A stretch of 64,000 bases of DNA from Liolophura sinensis (Eukaryota; Mollusca; Polyplacophora; Chitonida; Chitonidae). Position 1 is the stretch's first letter, and every line of letters begins with the position of its first letter. The notes beneath the pieces are model-generated. The model was not told the DNA's origin and searched no databases. It worked only from the letters and a program-made list of their open reading frames with translations. Both the position numbers and the translations under genes were made by a program. The DNA is taken from positions 58,509,249-58,573,248 of the forward strand of contig NC_088295.1 in the NCBI RefSeq assembly GCF_032854445.1, read 5' to 3'. Below are positions 1 to 25,315 of the stretch, piece by piece.

Positions 1-459
1 TGGTTTCATTGCTTCCATTCACCATGGCTATCGATTTCACCATATCACCATGACTGCTGCTTATCACATGTACTCACCATGACTACTGATTTCCACATGT
101 ACTCACCATGGCTACTGATTTTGCCTATACTCACCATGACTACTGATTTTCACTTATACTCACTATAACTGCTGTACCCATATTCACCATGGCTACCTAT
201 TTTCAGCTATACTCACGATGACTACTGCTTATCACATACACTCATTACTACTGATTTTCACATATTTTCACCTTGACTACTGCTTTTCACCTATACTCAC
301 CATGACTACTGCTTATCACATGTACTCACCATGACTACTGCTTATTACCTATACTCACCATGACTACTGCTTATCACCTATACTCACCATGACTACTGCT
401 TTTCACCTGTACTCACCATGACTACTGCTTATCACATGTACTCACCGTAACTACTGATT
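1..459. repeat. 29-bp minisatellite, about 15 units
   Basis: Units resemble tcaccatgactactgctt followed by atcacctatac. A single related unit occurs at 29812 and at 63098 in the matching positions after genes B and D, so this array is a local expansion. Confidence 0.9.
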
Positions 460-622
460 AGGTGTGTGTACATACACTGTGTCTTCTTGTGTCTTCTACC
501 ACCACTAAAGTATCATATCGAAGACACCAGGCATGACACGCTACGCACTCTGAACCCACCCGGTTGGACACAAGATCTCCCGATTTCGAGGCGGACGCTC
601 TGGTCATCTGGCCACCTAAGCT
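453..622 (-). mobile_element. SINE family 2 fragment
   Basis: Reverse-complement match to the copies at 12945, 25557 and 39600: the motifs gattaggtgtgtgtaca and ttcgaggcggacgctct are shared. Confidence 0.6.
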
Positions 623-1770
623 GTTCTTAAATAAGTGTGGCATTCTGAGTAAAACTGAGAAGCTCAAGAAAGCAAGCCAAAAGACCTTCAATATTTTTTA
701 CAAAACAGTTTATTTTATTATTTTTTTTTAAATAATGTTTAATGGATGCTGACTTTATGAGTGGATATACTGTTTAAATCAAGGAGATGTAATTATCAAT
801 GTGTCTGGGTCTGTTTACTTGTACAGTCATATAAAGGCTCAGTTCTGAAATTTGTTCCATTTCAGTCAGAAAAACATATCTGTACTTTTCCATTTACTAA
901 CGTGCAGCATGGTCGTGATGTAATTATCAATGTATTTGGGTCTGTTTACTTGTACAGTCATATAAAGGCTTAGTTCTGAAATTTGTTCCATTTCAGTCAG
1001 AAAAACATATCTGTACTTTTCCATTTACTAACGTGCAGCATGGCCGGGTCCCCAACATGTCATGGTCTTTTTCAAATAATCAAGTGATGAAATAAATCAC
1101 TATTTATATCACCTGTATACCTGTATACACCTATTTGTATATGATGAAAGCTATGTCGTCATAATGAAACATAAATGACATTAACCGAATGCCATTTTCG
1201 GATCGAGTCAGTTAACGTTGAACTGGACATCGACAAAAAGGGAGATAACCTCATGGAACGGGTGGACTAAAACAAGTTGTGGACCACTAAAAGAACGACG
1301 GACAACGTATTAGGTTGAAGCCACGCAACTAATAGTAACGACTGTGCGAAATAAAAAATGATGGAAACAGCAGCCGATTCCAACCCAGCAACACAACCAC
1401 GTAATTCAGAATGCGGGATGAAGATCATATATACTGTCTGAGTGGGGGAGCCGGTTAATTTTGTGTTTTTCGTGGCTTTCTGGTCTGTATTATGAGCGGA
1501 CAACACGGTCAAATGAAGTCAGAATAACTCCAGGATTTGAAACAAATCTTCCTCTGCTAGTGACGTTACACCTTGAAAGCATGACAGCAGCAACGACCAA
1601 GTTTTAAATTAGTAACAGCAACGATTCACAACATCTAATTTTTGATGTCGGGAACATGGTCAGCTGACGTCGCGGCTAACAAAGACTCTATTCCAATACT
1701 TCTACATGTGAAGCTCGTACACCAAAAACATGTAATATTGTGACATGGTTTTCCAGAACAAGTAGTCATT
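623..1770. other. 3' flank of gene A
   Basis: From about 1200 it aligns with the 3' flank of gene C (from about 30500) and with the window end (from about 63780). Likely 3' UTR and intergenic sequence. Apart from the 131-bp duplication, no coding feature is supported. Confidence 0.5.
786..1047. repeat. Two direct copies of a 131-bp unit
   Basis: gatgtaattatcaatgt begins both 786 and 917; the copies differ at only a few bases. Lies in the 3' flank of gene A. Confidence 0.9.
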
Positions 1771-15386
<13,616 letters not shown>

Positions 15387-16976
15387 CTTGAGTTTGAAGT
15401 CTGTGCCCCTGTTTCTCAAGAACATACTGTGTTGGGGAATCATACAATGTAGACTACATGCCGGGGTCCTCTGAAAAGCCTTAAGTGTTTGAGTCTTGTT
15501 ATATGTAAATGGCCTAGTTTGTGTCAGAGCTGCTCATAAATCCAAACCAGACGAACCTGAAGTTCAGAACACAACTCTGAACAAAAAGGAAGTAAGATAG
15601 CTTAAACTGACTACACGGACAATCCACAATAACTCTGTAGTCTATCTCTGCTCTACTAATGTCGTGAAATTAGTTGACCTATCAAACAATGCTCACACAT
15701 TAAGTCATGTGACAAAAGTCTATAGCTCTTAACATTGCAGAATTGAAAAATCATAAAAATAACGTGACCTACCAACAAAGACCGTATTTTAACATAAATA
15801 TACTTTAACAACTCTTTTAATCAAGTGAACTCTTATCTGACATACTGGAATTCAACTTGGCCTGATTAAACACATTTGTCTTTAGTGAAAACCAAGTTCC
15901 ACGAGAACCTAGATGATAACATTTAAGTATAAACGAGGAAGCCCTATAGAGCTGAGCTAACACTATGATTCGAAAGGATTTACGCCGAAATACCCTATTT
16001 AACATCTGTAACTGAAGATTTATCTTTATCCCCACCCATAAATTAGATTGGTGCCGTATAGGAGTGAACAGTTCTTCAGCACGATGGCGAAGCCCAAATG
16101 ACATAAATTAACTTCTGTCATAATTTATCACCACAACGAACATGCCAAACTACACCATTTAATTGATGTTGGAAAGTACTTTAGCTGCTACAATCAGTTC
16201 TACCAGGAGTACCTCCGTGACAGTGGTTAGCATGCTGGTGCACCACAGTGAGTCAGGAGCCTCTCACCAATGCGGTCTGTGCAGGCGCTAGATTTCTCTC
16301 TGATCGAACGTGGGAAGGTCTGCCAGCAACCTACGGTTATGGGTTTCAGGGTTTCCAGGTTTCCAGTAATAATACTGGCGGCCGTCGTACAAGTGAAATA
16401 TTCTTGAGTACTAATCAAAGAAATAAATAAATACTCTTACTTCTAGTGTAAAGCCCGTAGATGTCAAGACTGCAAGGAACAGTCATTTAGCATAAGCAGG
16501 AGTCGGGATTGAACTCACCTCTATCTTGGAGCTCAGAATTTTCACTTTGTAAAAGGTGCCAACCTTTTTAAAGAGTACCTCGTCCTCTGTAGGTAGGTCA
16601 TGTTAGTTTTTCAATATCCCAGCCCTGCACTGTCAAAAGCTGTAGACCCTCCTTGCATGACTTCATGGATCAGCATTTTTTTTATATAGCTTACCTGTAA
16701 CATGACACATTTTCACGACTAGAATCTTAATCAGGGTTAAACGTACATGGAGGCTGTGTTCAATACACAATGTCCTACGTCCATGCTTTCGGAGTTACAT
16801 TCTCAGCTTTAGGTACGTCTGGTTTGCGTGAATGTGTACTATTGACCCAAACTAGGTCATTTACCTGACGTTACTCCATGTTTTTTAAGAAGACCCCTGA
16901 TCAGAATAAATAGTATTGACGACTGGCTACACGGTAATTTCTTGACAAACTGGAACAGCCTTTTTTAGCGTGAACT
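15387..16976. promoter_or_regulatory. Divergent intergenic region between genes A and B
   Basis: 1590 bp between two start codons facing away from each other. It must hold both promoters and 5' UTRs, possibly shared elements. Most of it is strongly conserved at 45819-47705. It contains a SINE (16217-16437). No clear TATA box could be assigned. Confidence 0.5.
16217..16437 (+). mobile_element. SINE family 1 (A-B intergenic)
   Basis: Body cgtgggaaggtctgccagca, then ggcggccgtcgtacaagtg and an aataaataaata tail. Shared with 46947-47163. Confidence 0.8.
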
Positions 16977-17049
16977 ATGAGACCACGGAAAAGGAATCAA
17001 GCGGATCACATAACAGTCTCGCTAACGGTACTTGTCTGTCTGTGGCAAG
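16977..17049 (+). CDS. Gene B exon 1: signal peptide
   Basis: 73 nt from ATG 16977 to donor GTAAGTAG. Begins MRPRKRNQADHITVSLTVLV, then CLWQ. The N-terminal half differs from A and C, while the hydrophobic TVLVCLW core is shared. Confidence 0.82.
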
Positions 17050-17189
17050 GTAAGTAGCATTGTACACAAACAGATAATGAGTGACATGAAAGAACTGTGG
17101 CAGGATAGGCACAGGTGTCTTCAAATTACCATAACATGTTCACACGTAAGCAACATGCGGATTGACAGAGTTAAGGGAAGATAAGCTCA

Positions 17190-17390
17190 AATGTACACAA
17201 ACTGACCATAACCATGGTAACATGTACACACACTGACCATAACCATGGTAACATGTACACACACTGATCATAACCATGATAACATGTACATACACACTGA
17301 CCATAACCATGATAACATGTACACACTGACCATAACCATGATGACATGTATACAAACTGACTACAACCATGATAACATGTACCAAAATGA
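17190..17390. repeat. 31-bp minisatellite in intron 1 of gene B
   Basis: About six units of acatgtacacacactgacca plus taaccatgata. Confidence 0.9.
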
Positions 17391-17675
17391 TGGCTTCAAG
17401 ATTACACAAGTGTGTCAAGGTATATGTAGGCTACAAATGTAAGTCAACTGACAACACAATATTTCACAATGGTAGTACACAGCTGCATAACATTTGAAAT
17501 GTGAAGTAGGAGCGAAAAGCGGATGAAACTCCTTACAGGGATAACGTCTTCCAGATCCTTGATTATCTTACAGGATTTGTTGAATGCTAAAAGTGTCAAG
17601 CGTCCACAGGACGATTGTTAAGCAATGGCATTAGTAACGTGAATTGTGCAGTTTTATCACTGCCTAATCTCGCAG

Positions 17676-17758
17676 TCAGTTCTGCGGGTGACGTCATCGT
17701 CGGCCGTACGTTTACCTTGGGGTGTCGCATCACAGGACGTTCGGCTCGCACGAAGTGA
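17676..17758 (+). pseudogene. Relic Ig1 exon in gene B intron 1
   Basis: After a preserved acceptor (aatctcgcag) the sequence reads, in phase with exon 1, SSAGDVIVGRTFTLGCRITG, then TGA at 17756. It matches the start of Ig1 (PGDVVVGRPFTLQCKITR in A). The rest of the domain is gone and no donor is seen. Confidence 0.75.
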
Positions 17759-17952
17759 CAACAAAGCCATGCCTATATACAACATTATTCAACATTCATC
17801 GTCTATACCAAATCTCCCAAACTCACCAGTTAATCTGGAGGGCATTGAATGTTTGTGTGTCTACAGCGATTTGTTTAATGCTCATTGATTACATTTCTGC
17901 TGGTTTCGTTTACAACAGAAAAACTTCACCCATACAACGGCATTTATTCCAG

Positions 17953-18296
17953 CTCCATTTGTGCCGAGTTTGTCAATCATAGCACCTGGAGATGTCGTGG
18001 CCGGTCGTCCGTTTACCTTGGAGTGCAAGATAGCCAGATCGGCAGACAACAAAGATATTCCGCAGTGGTTTTACCGCTATAATCAGACCACATCCGAGAT
18101 ATACTCCTCCCGTTATTGTAATCAGTCAATACCAATACACCCGGCAGCACCGGCAGGGTTATCAGGGGATGTCAACGCGTCAACGGAGAAGAGGTTTACA
18201 CAGTGACGATACAGAACGTAACTAAAGACACGGGCAGGGGCATATGGATATGTCTATATGCAAGCAGGGGAGTCAATGTTACTCTGGATGTGAAAG
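17953..18296 (+). pseudogene. Gene B exon 2: Ig domain 1, frameshifted
   Basis: Starts APFVPSLSIIAPGDVV and matches D to AGLSG. A single-base loss then removes the GGCQHV block from frame and creates TGA at 18204. Both splice sites remain. Confidence 0.85.
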
Positions 18297-18714
18297 GTAA
18301 AAAAAGCTGCTGCGCCTTATACTGCATTATGATTTACCAAAAGTAACTAAACATTTCTGTCTGAACATAATAATTAATTCATAGGCTCAATACATAGGGT
18401 CTAGCCTGATTTCAAATTTGACTCAAGTCAAAAACTCATTTTGTACAGTCAACGTCTCCAGTATTGTATAAAGCAACATCGTTTTGTTCTTGAGTGATCG
18501 GTAAATTTATGTCAACAAATGTCGCCTAACATTTTTCAAGTGTCACATGATACAGTAGAACTGTTTTTACCTTTAACGACACAAGAACTCCCCTATTGCT
18601 ACAAAGTGCATGCAGCTATGTAGAAGTAACGGCTTTGAAGGTAACTGTCATCCACATCCGCTGGTATAAAAGACACCGTTACCGTTACTTTTAAAACAGT
18701 TATTTCCCTGCGTA

Positions 18715-18830
18715 TTTACAGGAATGGTAGCACAGGTAACTGTCAGTTGGTGACCCCGCCATTTTTACCTGTGTAACCTCAGTCAGTACACCACAGGTCT
18801 GTTAAAGGGGTACATACGTGCTCAAGGATC
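18715..18830 (+). pseudogene. Relic Ig2 exon, piece 1 (gene B)
   Basis: Resembles the Ig2 exon from its acceptor through the FTCVTS region: 'atttttacctgtgtaacctc' and 'ggggtacatacgtgc' parallel the functional exon at 19440-19505. Frame is disrupted. Confidence 0.6.
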
Positions 18831-18924
18831 CAGACTCCCATGATTTGCTGTATTTCTAATACATGCCGAGAAGTCAGATGCATCACCTGTCGGTTTTCAG
18901 AACGTAATGTATAGTACATTCTAT

Positions 18925-19025
18925 GCATTTGTGGTGATATTAGCGCTGTTAACTTTGAGGAATACCCCAGATGCAGTGTTAGCAGGTGCTTGTGTAACTT
19001 CGGCCAGTGCTCGGGGCACTGCTTT
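18925..19025 (+). pseudogene. Relic Ig2 exon, piece 2 (gene B)
   Basis: Reads LTLRNTPDAVLAG, closer to Ig2 of A and C (VTLRNPPDAVLAG) than to B's own Ig2 (VTLMNPPDVVLAG), then jumps by deletion to CVTSASA. Confidence 0.7.
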
Positions 19026-19380
19026 GTACCATAACTGATCACAGGTTTATTTTATATTTATCTGATTGTTGTTTAACGCCTTAATTGAGAGAATGATTTC
19101 TCAAATATATGACAATACGAAGAATAGACTGGTCATGTGACATGTTATATTATTGGTAGAAATATGGCGCCTTCTGCATTATGCATTGGTTTATCATGGT
19201 TGATCCAAAAAATAAAGTCAGAAAGCACGGGAACAGCAGGTGTTGTATAAATGAGCACCGAGTTCTTTTAGTACCATTTCCATTGTGGTTTATTTTCCTG
19301 GGCTCCACGATGAATTTTCCAAAATATTTCCTTCACGTTGCTCTTAGAACATGATTTTGTGTACGTACATCTGTTTGCAG

Positions 19381-19692
19381 TAATTGTGACTCGGGTAACT
19401 CTGATGAACCCTCCTGATGTAGTGTTAGCGGGTAAACCCTCCAACTTTACCTGTGTGACCTCAGCCAGTAAGCCCCAGGCCTGCATAATAGCGTACATAC
19501 GGAGTTCCGGTAATGTCCGGGAGCTAGATCCGCGTGCCTGTAACCAGGACACCAGCTCGGTACAGATCACAAGCCGGACCCTGACTTTTACAGCCAGTGC
19601 GAAGGAGAACGGAGCTGAGCTGTACTGTAACGCCTCCAACAGTGTGACGGATCCCCCTGTACGCTCACATGTCTACGCACTCAGTGTACAAT
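19381..19692 (+). CDS. Gene B exon 3: Ig domain 2
   Basis: 312 nt, phase 1-1, open. Contains NFTCVTSASKPQAC and AELYCNASNS. Confidence 0.85.
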
Positions 19693-20754
19693 GTGAGTAA
19701 CTTACGGTAACGTTTAATTTACCTGCATGATATTTTTTGTGCGGTAAGGTAACGAAGATGATAATGTACACACAAGGAAAAGTATTCCGAACTATAGCAA
19801 AGCAAACTACACAGTATAAAAGAGACCCGGTTTTTTAAAACTGTTTCTAGACTTCATGCCAGATTTAACTTCAAGCCAAGTCTTCAATTTTACACTAAGC
19901 CCAAAAATAATTGCGTAACAGTGTATTAAATATAAACTTCATGTAAATCTGCTGCTGTCATACTTGGACAGTGGAAAACAGCATTTTGCGCTGAATTTGG
20001 CTAAAATCTTAATTACAAAATATGACTTAATACTAGTACTAGCTAAAACACCTTCGAACAACTAAGCCCTGCTCGTTTGTAGCAAACAGGTATGGTGTCC
20101 TACTAGTCTCAAAATCATTGGTTAAACTTCGGTAATTTTATAACATGTGGATCAAATGTCTGCTTTTGTTGGCACATTAGGGCGTGGTTGTGTGCTAACA
20201 ATTGGCCCTTCGGCAGAAGAAAAAACACGACGCCTAATCCGCCTATAAAATCTCTTCACATTGTTTTGTTCAACTTTACAAGAGAAAAAAGTAGTGTAAA
20301 TACTTTACAAAAACAAATCCAATAGATATTCAAAAAGTGACTACAAAAAAGTAACTGCTGTGGATTTCTAAATGCTTACTCTCACAGCGAAAAACAAAAG
20401 CCGATGTTGTTCCTTTGTACCAGCCTGTTTTTTGTATGTACTACACACTTGGCTATAAATTTACAGTCAGGCAATAGTTTTGACGACACAAAAATGCTTT
20501 CTAATCAAACAACCAGCAAACTTTACTGTTACAATCCACCATAAAAATATAATAACATTATAACAATATTCTATATTAATTTTGTTGCTCTTGTCTCGGG
20601 CCAATTATTTCGTCAAATTGCAGTTTTGGTTACAATGACACAGCTAACTGATAAATGAGTGACCTGCTCATATTGATACTTTAATTTAAAACAATCTTAT
20701 ACACATAAAATATATACCACTGCCCCACTATATAACAAGGGCATGGAAAAATGA

Positions 20755-20970
20755 TGTTGGGAAGAAATGGTAATACAGCTTCCCATCAGCAACGATTCGC
20801 ACATTCCCTAATCTTCCAGTCTCAACCCAAGGAACTTCTCACTCATGGTCGTGGGTTTCCCCCGGACTCTGTCTGGTTCCCGCCCACCATAATGCTGACC
20901 GCCGTAGTATAAATGAAATATTCTTGGGTTAGGTGTAAAACACTAAATCAAACAAATAAATACATCCATT
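20755..20970 (+). mobile_element. SINE family 1 (gene B Ig2-Ig3 intron)
   Basis: tcatggtcgtgggtttcccc and cataatgctgaccgccgtag, tail aaacaaataaataca. Also at 51420-51640. Confidence 0.8.
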
Positions 20971-21135
20971 CACAATATACATTTTACTGGAGCGTTTCAC
21001 GCACATGCCTCCACTTGGTCTTATCTCTCCATCATAGCTATTTTTATTAAGCTTCCTCATACGTCAAAATTATTTGAAGACATGAACATTATTCTGACAA
21101 GAGCTCAGAATCAATGGCATTTGTTCTTTCATCAG

Positions 21136-21432
21136 ATCCCCCACAAAATGGCGTCCACTTGACAGGCTATGTTAACAACTCAGGCGTGGAATCTGGAGAA
21201 ACTTTGACGTTAACCTGTCAGGTGGGAAAGGGGAATCCCCAACCAACACTCACTTGGTCCTCAGGGTGTGGTCAGACAAACCCAGTCCCTGGTAACGATG
21301 GAAGTCAGCAGATCAGTATCAGTATAACAGTCAGACCGTCCCTGAACCAGAAGGCGTGTGTGTGTAAGGGGAGTCAGAACGGGTCGTTGTCAAGATGGAC
21401 GGAGCAGAAGAGCATAACATTCAATGTATTGT
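21136..21432 (+). CDS. Gene B exon 4: Ig domain 3
   Basis: 297 nt, phase 1-1, open. Begins PPQNGVHLTGYVNNSGV and contains LTCQVGKGNPQP and CVCKGSQNG. Confidence 0.85.
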
Positions 21433-21835
21433 GTGAGGTTTTCAAGGAGGCTGTTTATATCATATGCTATAAATAATTAAATAAAATCAGCAAATACATC
21501 ATATATTTCCCCATGGAGTTCAACTTTACCGTGATAACAAACTGGAACCTAATTTTCGTGTTTTGGTATTCTGTTTGTATATATCAAACGTCTAAAGACT
21601 TAAGTCAAAAATTTAAACAAAGGTAAAATTAAAACACTTTGTTCTAGAAACTTTTGTACACTGATTCTTTACTTGCAAACCAATGTGCCAAGCAGAATGT
21701 TTGAGCTTTTTCTGTTCTGAGTTTGCCTCCTACCTATTTCCAACTTATGACTTCGCTCTTTAAGTTGCTTGATGAATACAGCCTGTGGCCTTGACTTGCA
21801 CGTTAAACCTGGTATAGGGTATAACGTAAATACAG

Positions 21836-21857
21836 CTAACCCTAACCCTAAACCTAT
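21836..21857. repeat. Short telomere-like (CCCTAA) run
   Basis: ctaaccctaaccctaaacct in the Ig3-Ig4 intron of gene B; the matching site in D (about 52504) lacks it. Confidence 0.7.
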
Positions 21858-22470
21858 CCCTACCAACGCATGCACCCCTCTCTATGCTGGCTTTAAATCA
21901 TTGCCATCACTTGACAAGTTTCTCTTTTCCACCCTGTACAACACACATGGCCTTGTTCAGGTACAGCCTCAGATTGCATTAACGTAATTTTCATGGCCTC
22001 GTTCGTATCTATAATCAACAGTTATCCCCGAAAAAAATTACATAATAGTGATTTCGTTCGAACTAAATATTAGCATATGTTAACAAAAGGATAAGAAGTG
22101 GCACATTTTTGGTGACATAACTGTTGGTATTAACACCGTGATTTTAGCGTTCCTACAGATTTTTTAACAACATTTTCAAGAGGTGGTCGTGCCGTAATGC
22201 GATGTTAGAAAACTGAGCGATCTGAGAGTAAGACTATTAGACATGACAATGCTCGAAGGCGAATTCGGCTTAAGAAACCTCCAAAGCCTTTTTCCGCATT
22301 TAAATGCCTACATTAAAACTCTGCATTTGTTTAGATCAGAATACATGAATACTCATTCCACTATGAAGGGATTTCTTTAATTCTGTTCTAAGTAAACACC
22401 TTCCAAGTAACTTCCAGCAAGTATTGTACTTTATTGTAGCATTATGTACCGTACAACTGATCTGTTACAG

Positions 22471-22806
22471 TCGGACCTGACAGTGCACAGCTCTGGGCAG
22501 ATTCCGGACAATCCGGAAACACAGTCAGTGTCACAGAAAACAGCACAGTGACATTTGCATGTAACATGAGTGAGTCCAATCCTGCTGCCGTCCTCTCCTG
22601 GTACAACAGCGGCAGTCCTGTACCAGCAGGAGAGATATCAGAAGTGAGCTCGCAGCCAGGGTCCAATCACGGATACCTGACCACACAACAGTATACAGTG
22701 AGGGTTGATCGATATCAGGATGGTAATGTCATCAGATGTGAGGCTCAGAGACCTGGTAATGGAGACAGTAAACGTGTATCATCCATCCTCACACTGGATG
22801 TCAAGT
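22471..22806 (+). CDS. Gene B exon 5: Ig domain 4
   Basis: 336 nt, phase 1-1, open. Contains FACNMSESNPAAVLSW and VIRCEAQRPGNGDSKR. Confidence 0.85.
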
Positions 22807-23034
22807 GTAAGCTGTGCAGATTTCATCACAAACAGATTCAGTGGAATTAGTTCCTTTCTTTGTGGTTTAAAAACTCTGGTTTATAGATAGGCCTTTCAGT
22901 GAAACTTTTGAGCTTTGCTTATTGATGCGTATGTATTTTATCTGTTTCGTCTTTCACCATGAAGTAGTAAATGCTGAACGGTAATCAGCTTTTGTAACTT
23001 TTGTTTATGCTTAGCCAATACTTTTACTATGCAG

Positions 23035-23172
23035 ACGCTCCAGTAATATTTTGTAACGCTAGTCACGTAACAGTGGTCGAGGGTCAGCGGGTGAAGATCT
23101 CCTGTGACGTCATTTCCAAACTTGAGGTGTCTATTCTGTGGGTTAAAAATGGCCGGCCAGTCACAGTGATAG
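23035..23172 (+). pseudogene. Gene B exon 6: Ig domain 5 with 153-bp in-frame deletion
   Basis: 138 nt, against 291 in D. The deletion joins GRPV directly to TVIG at a GTC triplet that flanks the missing segment in D (53815 and 53968). Strands C' to F are lost, so the domain cannot fold normally, but the frame is kept. Confidence 0.85.
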
Positions 23173-23848
23173 GTAAGTGCATAAAATGGTCCAACTTGTC
23201 GAATTCGACCACACAAATGAGAATGGAAGAGGCTGAGAGGCGGTGCGAGTTATCGAAATCTACAAATATTATGACCCGTTTTTTAAATAAAATCGACTAT
23301 CGTTGAAATCGAGGGTACGGCAAATCGTATTGTTGCCCACACGGCCTCGTACGTAAACATTTTAACTACTTTTCTAATGTGTCAAAGAGACTATTCATTT
23401 ACCAGATATTTTTGTCAAAGATGGATTAGCGCAAATCCAATGGAATTTTGGCAATTCTTTTCGACCAGCCTATATAGCTACCTTTTACTAAATATCCGCT
23501 TAGTCTCTACTGTTTAAAATAATTGGCAAAATTTATAATGCGGGTCACTTTGAACTGATATTTAGCTTTGTAAATGGCACAGGTAGGAGTCTGAAATTCT
23601 TTGAAAGACGCTATTTTGAGCTAATCTTGGAAAGTAGAGAAAAGATGGATTTCCTGACAACAATCTCCTGCCTAGCCCCTTCAAGTGATCATTCCAAGTT
23701 GTAAGTGAACATTACTGGAAACCATTCATTATAGTTTTTGTATCCTGAAAAAAAATTAATCTTGTAATTTAGACTGACATGACTAAATACGCACAAGCGC
23801 GGTTTCGTCCATGTTGACCAATTCCGTGGATGTTTTAAAACATTTCAG

Positions 23849-24136
23849 ATGGCCAGTACATTCCAAGAAAAATAATTGTAAAATCCTGCTCCAACAACCA
23901 AGCTACTCTATTCTGGGCTTCTGGCGTTGACGATTCTCTGGTGGAATACTACAAGCTGGAGTACAAAGGAAATGGAGACGGTTGGAAAGAAGAACTCGTT
24001 CGAAATCCGGGAAAGTTCAACCTTGTGGAGACCACCTTGTCTGTTGTATGGCCTGGAGTGTTCTACCAGTTCAGACTTCAGCCTGTCTCCGACACTGTCT
24101 TGCTTGAATACGCTACAGCCAACTGCACCGTATTAA
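23849..24136 (+). CDS. Gene B exon 7: fibronectin type III domain
   Basis: 288 nt, phase 1-1. Contains FWASGVDDSLVEYYKLEYKG and PGVFYQFRLQPVSDTV. Confidence 0.85.
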
Positions 24137-24237
24137 GTAAGACACAGGCCAAATACTTGCTAACATCATAACGTTACAACATGATAACATCATAAATGGA
24201 TATAGTTAACGCTTTAACATATATACTTTCTATCAAG

Positions 24238-24450
24238 AGGCCTTCGTGGCCTAGTGGTTAGTGTGGTATTGCAGCACAATCACCAATGCGGTCGTTGTGA
24301 GTTAAAATTCAGTTTATGCTGGCTTCTGTCTGGCTTTATATACCTGAGAACATCTTTTAGCCACCTGAGGATGGTCTTGAACTTCCTTCGGTCTCTGCCC
24401 GGTTTCCTCCAACCATAATGCTGACCGGCGTTGTATAAATGTGGCATAAA
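24238..24450 (+). mobile_element. SINE family 1 (gene B FN3-TM intron)
   Basis: A-box-like tggcctagtggttagtgtgg and caccaatgcggtcgttgtga. Also at 54958-55195. Confidence 0.8.
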
Positions 24451-24882
24451 AAAAAATCAATCACATGAGGACATGAATATCATTCTTAAGTGTTTATGAA
24501 GAAGTATAGGGTTAGCAGTTACGCTGCAGTATAGGCCTATGATATGTTATGGCAGATTTGGCCCAGATGTCTTTCTAAGTTCAAAAATTTGTTGTCATCG
24601 CCTGCCGACTGTAGAACTACAACAGCACGCTGAATTTGAAAGTTACAAACTACTTTTAACGACAGTTTGTGCTTGTCAGTCGCAGGTTTTATGTGAAAAT
24701 TTTCTTCAAGTTACTTATACCATTTCTTTCTAATAAAATGTAAAGCCGTATTGTCATCATCAAACTTTTTTGTACAGCTTATCACAATTGTGCCAAAAAG
24801 AGATGAATGAATGAATGAATAAATGCGGTTTCATATACGTCAACTGGCTTTGCCATGCACTACCTATATTCTTCTGTTTTAG

Positions 24883-25014
24883 GTTCACAGGCAGGCCTCA
24901 GTAAATCCGCCATGTTAGGTGTGGGGTTTGTGGCTGGCATCGCTCTCGTGACTCTCGTGGTTGTCATGGTGACGTGCTTTCTTCTCCGTAGAGGGCGATT
25001 AACATGGCGCAAAG
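24883..25014 (+). CDS. Gene B exon 8: transmembrane helix
   Basis: 132 nt. Helix from VGFVAGIALVTLVVVMVTC, then LLRRGRLTWRK. The donor reads GTTAGC, as in C and D. Confidence 0.85.
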
Positions 25015-25315
25015 GTTAGCAATGTCACCAATCACAGTCGTCTGTGTTTATGACGTCGTGTAATGAATGTTCACAGTCTGCAACCATTTGAATTATTTAT
25101 TGGGGACTTCAAATGTACAAAAAATGATAACGAAATAAAATAATGATGCTTTATTCCAATTTATGGAACTATCTAACAGCTATGTATCCGTACAGATTTT
25201 AATTGTCAGAGATTGAATGTCATACATTCGAGCAGTTTCTAAACATTGCTTTTGTATTGCAAACTTATCTTCACCACTCCAACGTTTTGTTTTATTCATA
25301 TCTTTGCTGTTTTAG

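Noticed and set aside
16490-16530. tRNA-like B-box (gttcaatccc, minus strand) near 16510
   Set aside because: No full cloverleaf or A box at the right distance; more likely SINE debris.
19268-19639. Open frame antisense to Ig2 of gene B (and at 49952-50311 in D)
   Set aside because: Shadow of the Ig2 exon; no splice or domain support.
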